Origin: Candidatus Iainarchaeum sp.
GTDB lineage: Archaea > Iainarchaeota > Iainarchaeia > JAGGVJ01
Reading direction: 5' to 3'
DNA: 33,989 bases
Assembly: GCA_021158055.1 (NCBI GenBank)
Contig: JAGGVJ010000010.1
Span: forward strand, 1-33,989
This document shows, piece after piece, positions 27,831 to 33,811 of the stretch. The position numbers and the translations under genes are program-made. Within the stretch, counting starts at the first letter, position 1. Every line of letters starts with the position of its first letter. The notes under the pieces were generated by a model. That model was given only the letters and a program-made list of their open reading frames with translations. It was not told the origin of the DNA and did no database searches.

Positions 27831-28217
27831 AACATAAAGTTGCATCATTTTGCATATAACACCACACCAAATAATCTGGAATTAGTTTTAGAACTTCTGG
27901 AAAAATTGGGCTGCACACTTGCTTACAGAAAAGAAAATGCACGATGGTGCATGATAGAGCAAAAGCCGATTCCCATTGACATTCAAATAATTGAAACTAC
28001 AGATCAGCCAATCTCCATTGAGAAAAAAACTAACACCCACATTGCTTTTTTATCAGACACCCCTAAAGAAGACATTGAAGAGATTAAACAATTTCTGAAA
28101 GATAAAAGTGTGAAATTCAGACAAGGCAGCTGGTCTGACAAAGAACTGTGGTTTGATTTACCTGATATATCTGTCAACTTTGCAATTGAGATAATACATA
28201 CTTCAATGGTTGAATAG
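27831..28217 (+). CDS. VOC/glyoxalase-fold-like small protein
   Basis: MNIKLHHFAYNTTPNNLELVLELLEKLGCTLAYRKENARWCMI...THIAFLSDTPKEDIEEIKQFLKDKSVKFRQG. Confidence 0.6.
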   Translation, partial: NIKLHHFAYNTTPNNLELVLELLEKLGCTLAYRKENARWCMIEQKPIPIDIQIIETTDQPISIEKKTNTHIAFLSDTPKEDIEEIKQFLKDKSVKFRQGSWSDKELWFDLPDISVNFAIEIIHTSMVE

Positions 28218-28316
28218 TTCATTCGTGAACTACCCCACCCTTACGGATGGGGCTTCCTGATTAAATTACAACTGAATCACAACCGAAAAACACCAAAACA
28301 CACCAATCCGACAATA

Positions 28317-29648
28317 ATGTTAAATAACCGTGCGTGCTTTCCTTTAATTGTGAAATTAATTGTCTTGCAGGTCGGGCTTGGAAGCTTTGGAAAAAAAGCG
28401 CTTGAAAAATGGTGCGAGCTGGACGGCCAGGTAATAGAAAACACAAAAATAGAGTTTTTAGGGGCGTGCGACAAAAACGAATACTCAAGAGAAAAAGCGC
28501 TCAACATATGCAATGATAAAAACGTGTTTCCCGCGCTGTTTTCAACAAGAAAAGCAATGTTTGAGCACATTGCAAAAACCAGAAAAAAATATGACCTTGT
28601 TCTGGTCTACGACGCAAGTTCCTCAAGCGACCACGCAAGGCACATTCAAGAATGCATAAAACTCGGGTTTTTCTGCCTTGTCGAATCACCCCCCTATACA
28701 AGTTTCAGTGAAGAAAAACAGGTAATGGATCTAATTCACTTTGTTCACGTGTCAAACGAAAACAATTTTTACAACAAGTGGCTTTGCTGCCAGACAGAAT
28801 CGGAAAACCCCGTCGTTCTAACGGTCTTGGATCTTTTGAAAAAGGAAAACCAAAAAATAAAAAGCATAGAAACCTGCCGGTTTTCTTCAATCGGGCTTGA
28901 AAAATCAGCTGCACCATTGTTTCGCGAGGGAGTGACCGGCGGAGACCTGCTTGACCTTTTGCCTGAAGAATCATACATCCTGAGGTTTTTTACCGACAAC
29001 CCTGCAAAACTGGACATCTTTCTTGAAAACGCCAAATCAGACTATTTAATGGTCTCAAACACGCAAGACCAACCCAGCCTGATGAACTGTTCAGGACAGG
29101 AAATCACAAGGGCAAACATGAAAGAAAACCCACCCGCAAGCGCGCAGACAAAAGTAATGCTGAAAATCAACAACACACCCGTAACGCTTAACTCCGGGTG
29201 GCTTGGACTGCCAAAAGAAATAAAGGAAAAAACAGAGTCAATCGGCAGGCAGGCAAAACACAACTTTATTTCCTCAGGCAAGACGGCAATGTACCTTGAA
29301 GAACCCGTGCTTAAAGGAATCCGCCTGCTCCACATAAAACTTGAAAAAAGCGAACTCATCGGCGACTTGACCCACAACGCTCTTTTTTCAAGGCACGGTA
29401 AAAGCTGGACAAAGAAAAAACTGGTGAAAACTGAAGGCGACGGGCTTTCAAGAGTATTTTCAAAAACCGTCTCGCACATCCTCGGCAAAGGAAAACCAAG
29501 CACAAGCAGGATTGAAACCGAGCACTTCATGCACCAGATCCTCCTGGCAAAAAAAATGATTTTCTTGAAAAAAATGTACTCAGACCCGAAATATGAAGCA
29601 AACAAAACAATTGAAAAAATAAAGCGGGAAATCAACCCAGGCAACTGA
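28317..29648 (+). CDS. Gfo/Idh/MocA-like NAD(P)-binding oxidoreductase (distant)
   Basis: LQVGLGSFGKKALEKWCEL; VLVYDASSSSDHARHIQECIKLGFFCLVESPPYTSFSEEKQVMDL resembles the EKP-type region; real start may be internal. Confidence 0.6.
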   Translation: MLNNRACFPLIVKLIVLQVGLGSFGKKALEKWCELDGQVIENTKIEFLGACDKNEYSREKALNICNDKNVFPALFSTRKAMFEHIAKTRKKYDLVLVYDASSSSDHARHIQECIKLGFFCLVESPPYTSFSEEKQVMDLIHFVHVSNENNFYNKWLCCQTESENPVVLTVLDLLKKENQKIKSIETCRFSSIGLEKSAAPLFREGVTGGDLLDLLPEESYILRFFTDNPAKLDIFLENAKSDYLMVSNTQDQPSLMNCSGQEITRANMKENPPASAQTKVMLKINNTPVTLNSGWLGLPKEIKEKTESIGRQAKHNFISSGKTAMYLEEPVLKGIRLLHIKLEKSELIGDLTHNALFSRHGKSWTKKKLVKTEGDGLSRVFSKTVSHILGKGKPSTSRIETEHFMHQILLAKKMIFLKKMYSDPKYEANKTIEKIKREINPGN

Positions 29649-29767
29649 TTGCAAAAACAGATCCTATTCCTGGTTAAACACCACACGCAATTTAATTACA
29701 TTGCCCACAGTGCTTCTTTTATATTATAAAAAAACTTATAGTACTTCCAAAAATTTTTTAATAATCA

Positions 29768-29873
29768 TTTAAATAAATTCCAGCAGTAAATAATGCATCA
29801 TTCTCTATTCTCAAATTCTTCAACGCCCTTGTCTGCTTCAAAGACACAACCCCGAGCCGGCACTCTAAAAGCC
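29768..29873 (+). ncRNA. Candidate structured RNA copy 1 (TATA-like TTTAAATA, pyrimidine box, two small hairpins)
   Basis: TTCTCTATTCTCAAATTCTTCAA at 29801; TGTC/GACA hairpin 29830-29846; GGC/GCC hairpin 29859-29873; collinear with a second copy at 30898-31006. Confidence 0.45.
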
Positions 29874-30109
29874 ACCAAAGAGACCTTACTCTTCAAAAGA
29901 AAAAACACTACAATAACTCAAAAAACTCAATTCCCACCCCTAACCCCTATCAAACAAATTTTATCACCCCCATTGCATTCACCTGGATTTACCCGCATGA
30001 ACTGCAAACCAATAACAACAATAACACATAAAAAATCATAAAAAAATAAACAAAGACTGTAAAAAGTAAACAAACAGTCAAAACTATTTCACGCACACTT
30101 TAACAACGC

Positions 30110-30180
30110 AGCAGTGTGTCAAAGGCACCTTATTGGGTTCGAGTCCCAAAACTGCAATCAGCTTTGCAGACCGGCAAAGC
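30110..30180 (+). repeat. tRNA-like element copy A with 3' hairpin
   Basis: GCAGT(30111-30115)/ACTGC(30151-30155); T-arm TTGGG-TTCGAGT-CCCAA 30133-30149; GCTTTGC(30161-30167)/GCAAAGC(30174-30180). Confidence 0.75.
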
Positions 30181-30286
30181 ACGTACTGACCCCTAAACTC
30201 GGATGAGCATAAGGGAAACACCACATTGGGGCTGCTTAATAACCAAGCAGAGGTAAATCCAACAAAAATAATGGAAGGCAATAAGA

Positions 30287-30484
30287 ATGAGCGAAGAAAT
30301 TCCAGAAAAAGAAGATGAACAATTTACATTGACAGACATAGACACGGGCGAAAGCGTAGTTTGTACTGTGCCGATGCTGTTAGGGATAGGCCCCGAAAAA
30401 AATAAGTTCGGAGCACCTAAGAAACCATTGACAAAAAAACAAAAATTAGTTTCTCTGCTGAGGAAATTAATCAAAAAAATATAA
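30287..30484 (+). CDS. Small hypothetical protein following element A
   Basis: MSEEIPEKEDEQFTLTDIDTGESVVCTVPMLLGIGPEKNKFGAPKKPLTKKQKLVSLLRKLIKKI; plausible composition. Confidence 0.55.
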   Translation: MSEEIPEKEDEQFTLTDIDTGESVVCTVPMLLGIGPEKNKFGAPKKPLTKKQKLVSLLRKLIKKI

Positions 30485-30589
30485 ATATAGTGGATTTTCT
30501 GCTTAATGCACCTTGATTTTTGGGGCGAATAGCAGAAAATTTCATATTTTTTAGCCACCAATCAGAGAAATGTCAAAAACCAACAAAAA

Positions 30590-30662
30590 AGCAGTTGCAC
30601 AAACTGGTGCTTTTCTCAGGTTCAAACCCTGAAACTGCGATCGCTTTGCAAACCGGCAAAGC
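30590..30662 (+). repeat. tRNA-like element copy B with 3' hairpin
   Basis: GCAGTT(30591-30596)/AACTGC(30633-30638); GCAC/GTGC hairpin 30597-30610; T-arm TCAGG-TTCAAAC-CCTGA 30616-30632; GCTTTGC(30643-30649)/GCAAAGC(30656-30662). Confidence 0.8.
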
Positions 30663-30890
30663 AACTAGTCAGAATAACAGAACAGAATACAACATTATGG
30701 AAAATAACATGATTAAATTGTATTGTTTTGTTTATTTTCATTTATCAAACTGTTTACTACTATTTATTGTTTGCTTATTGTTTATTTACTAACTGTTTAT
30801 TATTTGTTTATTTTTGTTTACTAAATATTTATTACCTGCTTAATTACTTACTGCCCTGAATACACAAACCGAAAAAATGAATCTTTTTTG

Positions 30891-30906
30891 CGAAAGGTTT
30901 ATATAG
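30891..30906 (+). promoter_or_regulatory. Strong BRE/TATA-like archaeal promoter (cgaaaggtttatatag)
   Basis: BRE-like GAAA followed by TTTATATA; no convincing ORF downstream until 31844. Confidence 0.6.
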
Positions 30907-30930
30907 TTTGTTTGCAATAAATATTGTATC

Positions 30931-31270
30931 TTTTCTATTCTCTCATTCTTCAAACATTTGTCCATGTTCACGGACACACCAACAGACATAGCAGTCTTAA
31001 AATGCTAAAAACGAGATTCAACTCGCCAAAACACTTACTCATTATCCTCACTACTCACTTACCCTACTCATTATCCTCACTACTTACTATTACACTAGTA
31101 TCACACCATTACACTTTCAATTTTTGATTTTTAAATCTTAAAAAATCACATCTGAACTAATTCTTCTTCAGATTAAAGCAGTTTTCCCTGCACACCCCTT
31201 TTTCTTAAACAATTCCTTAATGTTCACTGCAAAGAACAAAGAACTAAACGCAGTAAACATTCCATTGGTT
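30931..31270 (+). ncRNA. Candidate structured RNA copy 2, possibly extending to about 31270
   Basis: TTTTCTATTCTCTCATTCTTCAA at 30931; TGTCC/GGACA 30959-30976; AGCA/TGCT 30990-31006; further hairpin AATGTTCACTGC/GCAGTAAACATT 31219-31261; no credible ORF. Confidence 0.45.
31036..31084 (+). repeat. 20-bp direct repeat TACTCATTATCCTCACTACT, two perfect copies 29 bp apart
   Basis: 31036-31055 and 31065-31084. Confidence 0.95.
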
Positions 31271-31334
31271 GATCCGAAAAAACAACCATAATTCAATCAC
31301 TTCTACTTATATGATACATAACAATAAACTTCTT

Positions 31335-31523
31335 CTAAAATGAAAGGACCCCCATCATACGGAACCCACTTTTTAACTCAATTGGGTCCTTTCGCTTCCC
31401 GTCACGTTTACCCCTGGACAGGATAAAAACAAACTCTTTTTTAAAAACAATTACAGAGCACTCATCAGGCGCATTGGATAAAACGCCCAAAACTCTTTTT
31501 AGGTAAACCCGCTCTTCCTCCAT
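31335..31523 (-). CDS. Possible small orphan ORF (62 aa)
   Basis: MEEERVYLKRVLGVLSNAPDECSVIVFKKEFVFILSRGKRDGKRKDPIELKSGFRMMGVLSF; acceptable composition, no homology recognised. Confidence 0.3.
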   Translation of the reverse strand: MEEERVYLKRVLGVLSNAPDECSVIVFKKEFVFILSRGKRDGKRKDPIELKSGFRMMGVLSF

Positions 31524-31725
31524 CCATCACGTCAGCAAATCACAAAAACGCTGATAAAAACACATACTATGTAAAAAATTATGTAGTAAAAAATTCCGGT
31601 TAACCACAATTGGAAACAAAACTAATCGGTTACAAATACCAACATAGCTGTTTAGGCGTTCCCTAACATCTTCTGAGTACCCGCTCAAACCACCAAAATT
31701 ATTTGGTGCTACATCAAATCAAACA

Positions 31726-31818
31726 AGCAACTCTGCATACACAGGGTATACTAAGCGAAAGCTTAACAGGGTTCAAATCCCGCAGTTGCAATCGCTTTAC
31801 CAAAGCAACCGGCAAAGC
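31726..31818 (+). repeat. tRNA-like element copy C (four-arm form) with 3' hairpin
   Basis: GCAACT(31727-31732)/AGTTGC(31784-31789); ATAC/GTAT 31737-31749; TAAGC-GAAA-GCTTA 31752-31765; T-arm GGG-TTCAAAT-CCC 31769-31781; GCTTTACC(31794-31801)/GGCAAAGC(31811-31818). Confidence 0.82.
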
Positions 31819-31843
31819 AACAAAAACATGGGAGTGGAACAAC

Positions 31844-32161
31844 ATGCACAACAACACAACACCAGAAAACAAAGAACTTCAAAAGGCGGAAAAAACGCCA
31901 AGAGAGACATATAAGGCATGGCAAAAATGGCAAAAGTACTTTAAGGAAAAACTGTACAGGCAACCCGCATCGTCACACGAAGACTATTACAATCTGGCGA
32001 TACTTACTGCAAGGTCACCGCAACAGGCGATTGCAATGATCAGGAAAGCGCAGAGGATTGATCCAAGTAGTATGGGAATCGACCTCGCAGAGGATTTCAG
32101 GTTGCTGTACAATAGGACGGAACACGACTATGAAAGGCAACACATCTCTGCTTTACGGTAG
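31844..32161 (+). CDS. Small orphan protein (MHNNTTPENKELQ...) following element C
   Basis: SD-like ggagtgg upstream; leader and N-terminus shared with the ORF at 33114. Confidence 0.7.
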   Translation: MHNNTTPENKELQKAEKTPRETYKAWQKWQKYFKEKLYRQPASSHEDYYNLAILTARSPQQAIAMIRKAQRIDPSSMGIDLAEDFRLLYNRTEHDYERQHISALR

Positions 32162-32166
32162 TGAAT

Positions 32167-32186
32167 TGGCTTCTTTTTTTACGCCA
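32167..32186 (+). terminator. Repeated U-tract hairpin TGGC-ttctttttttac-GCCA
   Basis: Just 3' of the ORF ending at 32161; same motif at 32950 and 33562. Confidence 0.7.
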
Positions 32187-32207
32187 CCCGCCCCCGTGAA
32201 ACACAGC

Positions 32208-32294
32208 AGTGGCAAGAAACGCAATTACTGCGTTGTCTTAGCGAGCATCAAAACCGCAGCCGCCAATTACTTTGCCAAAAAAACCAAGGCAAGG
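32208..32294 (+). repeat. tRNA-like element copy D (degenerate) with 3' hairpin
   Basis: GTGGC(32209-32213)/GCCGC(32259-32263); ACGCA-attac-TGCGT 32219-32233; degenerate T-loop atcaaaa; CTTTGCC(32270-32276)/GGCAAGG(32288-32294). Confidence 0.6.
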
Positions 32295-32337
32295 TAAAAA
32301 AAGCATATTAGAGATAAAAACAAAGGAGTTGAAAACT

Positions 32338-32943
32338 ATGAAATTAATAACATTCGTGGTGCTTGGCATGATCATCATGATAAGTGTAGTCAGCGTAGGA
32401 GCTTACGCGTTTGTAAAATCCGCTGACTTTGGATACATCTCCGGAACCACCGAAGACTACTCTGTGGCTAAAGAGGATTTTCGACTGGAAGTCAATGGTG
32501 AAATCGCCACCATCCAGGACGGCAAACTTGCCTCACCCGGAGATACATTTGTAGTTCCCATCAAGGGAAAGTACAAGACAAGCGGAACGGTCAAAATCAC
32601 CAACACCGAAAATAACAAAGGGATTATCATATATAATCTCGGAGTTGGCACAGGTGATTATGCTAAAGCCAGCACCAAGTGGTCATTTAACAGGAATAGT
32701 GGGTGGTTTTCGTGGAGATCACCTGATTCCCTAATATTTGGGAAGGGAACTGGACTACATGTGTTAAGCGGAAGCCCGGAGATGAACGCAGCTCTTGAGT
32801 CAATCAGGGTCGGAGATGAAATCGTGATAAGCGGCTATGACGGAGAAAAAATAATTCTCTACGAAAACGGGAAAAAGCTCACGCGTGGCCTCAAAGGATG
32901 CCATTACGTAGTGGTCACAGACCTGAAAATAAAGAAAAAATAA
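32338..32943 (+). CDS. Orphan secreted or membrane-anchored protein following element D
   Basis: SD aaaggagtt; N-terminal TM MKLITFVVLGMIIMISVVSVGAYAFV; balanced globular composition. Confidence 0.75.
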   Translation: MKLITFVVLGMIIMISVVSVGAYAFVKSADFGYISGTTEDYSVAKEDFRLEVNGEIATIQDGKLASPGDTFVVPIKGKYKTSGTVKITNTENNKGIIIYNLGVGTGDYAKASTKWSFNRNSGWFSWRSPDSLIFGKGTGLHVLSGSPEMNAALESIRVGDEIVISGYDGEKIILYENGKKLTRGLKGCHYVVVTDLKIKKK

Positions 32944-32949
32944 AATTCA

Positions 32950-32973
32950 GTCGGCTTCTTTTTTTACGCCGAC
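32950..32973 (+). terminator. Repeated U-tract hairpin GTCGGC-ttctttttttac-GCCGAC
   Basis: Same 12-nt loop as at 32167 and 33562, stem changed compensatorily (CGGC/GCCG versus TGGC/GCCA). Confidence 0.75.
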
Positions 32974-32991
32974 CTATTTCTTTGCAGGAGT

Positions 32992-33090
32992 AGCATCTGA
33001 GCGCTGGACGGAGCGCAGGCACTGAAAAAAGTGTTCAACCGGCTCAAAACCGGCAGTTGCCATAGCTTTGCCAAAAAAGCAACGGCAAAG
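32992..33090 (+). repeat. tRNA-like element copy E (four-arm form) with 3' hairpin
   Basis: GCATCT(32993-32998)/AGTTGC(33055-33060, one mismatch); GCGC-tggacgga-GCGC 33001-33016; CACT-gaaaaa-AGTG 33020-33033; CCGG-CTCAAAA-CCGG 33039-33053; GCTTTGCC(33065-33072)/GGCAAAG(33084-33090). Confidence 0.82.
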
Positions 33091-33113
33091 TGAACAACCA
33101 GGAGTGAAACAAC

Positions 33114-33545
33114 ATGCACAACACAACACAAGAAACCGAAGAACTTCAACAAATCGAAATGGAACTCTTTGGAACAACCCAAAGAACCGAACGATTCATA
33201 GAAGAAACCGCAGCATCCAACAGCAAGAGCACAACAGGCACCCTGACAGCGGAAAACATACTTTCCTTCCTCAGAACCAAGGATACCGCAACATTGTTCA
33301 AAACACTAAGATCAGTGTCGTCACCAGGATGTATGTGCGACACCCCTAAGTTAACAGAACAACTATGCAAAGCAATCACTTTGAGATTGTTCAACGGCAA
33401 CCCGAGGATTTCCGAAAGCATGACAAACATGCTCATAATCGGAAAACACAGGTACGCATGGTCATTCACTGAACTTGTGAACGTTTTCAAGTTCAACGAA
33501 GAATGCATCAGCCTGATTGAACGCACTGCACAGCAAACCACCTAA
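33114..33545 (+). CDS. Small orphan protein (MHNTTQETEELQ...) following element E
   Basis: SD aggagtg; leader and N-terminus shared with the ORF at 31844. Confidence 0.72.
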   Translation: MHNTTQETEELQQIEMELFGTTQRTERFIEETAASNSKSTTGTLTAENILSFLRTKDTATLFKTLRSVSSPGCMCDTPKLTEQLCKAITLRLFNGNPRISESMTNMLIIGKHRYAWSFTELVNVFKFNEECISLIERTAQQTT

Positions 33546-33561
33546 AGCATTGACAGTAAAT

Positions 33562-33581
33562 TGGCTTCTTTTTTTACGCCA
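33562..33581 (+). terminator. Repeated U-tract hairpin TGGC-ttctttttttac-GCCA
   Basis: 17 nt past the ORF ending at 33545; identical loop to the two other copies. Confidence 0.7.
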
Positions 33582-33626
33582 CTTACTGCCGTGATTAACA
33601 AATCACAAATAAGGAATCACTTCCTT

Positions 33627-33714
33627 AGCAGTTGAACACGCACACCGGGTGCAACTAACTCCTCGGGTTCAAATCCCGCAACTGCAATCGCTTTGTCAAA
33701 AGCAACCGGCAAAG
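33627..33714 (+). repeat. tRNA-like element copy F with 3' hairpin
   Basis: GCAGTTG(33628-33634)/CAACTGC(33679-33685) 7 bp; GCAC-accgg-GTGC 33640-33652; CGGG-TTCAAAT-CCCG 33664-33678; GCTTTGTC(33690-33697)/GGCAAAG(33708-33714). Confidence 0.85.
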
Positions 33715-33811
33715 TAAGAACAAGCAGGACAAGATACTGCTTGTAACACCTCAACTGCTCCAGCGAAAGCGGGAAGCGTTGAGTAGAACAACCTATAAGG
33801 AGAGAAACAAT

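Noticed and set aside
28261-29648. Defence-island reading of the region after the IS605-like hairpin
   Set aside because: The oxidoreductase-like gene gives no nuclease, methylase, helicase or toxin-antitoxin signature, and no TnpB was found.
29793-30041. ORF MHHSLFSNSSTPLSASKTQPRAG... as a protein gene
   Set aside because: Composition is dominated by T/P/K/S runs from A/C-rich spacer DNA, and it overlaps the candidate structured RNA.
30924-31127. ORF MYLFYSLILQTFVHVHGH... as a protein gene
   Set aside because: Overlaps the structured RNA and direct repeats; low-complexity composition. I favour noncoding.
31763-33182. Minus-strand ORFs over the elements (e.g. ...GKAIATAGFEP..., ...CGKAMATAGFEPVEH...)
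   Set aside because: These are translations of the reverse complement of the tRNA-like repeats (GGTTCAAATCC gives GFEP), a typical artefact over tRNA-like DNA; the plus-strand ORFs with SD motifs are far more convincing.
30110-33714. Calling elements A-F functional tRNA genes
   Set aside because: None has a standard 7-nt anticodon loop with a decodable triplet; four copies lack an anticodon arm altogether and acceptor stems are imperfect at position 1-72. The T-arm resemblance is real, but a decoding role is not supported.
30110-33714. Bacterial-type integron attC sites or a CRISPR array
   Set aside because: I do not see the canonical attC R'/R'' core pair organisation, and no integrase is in the window. 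Spacing is irregular (about 480-1140 bp) and contains genes, so it is not CRISPR. Integron is used only as an analogy.
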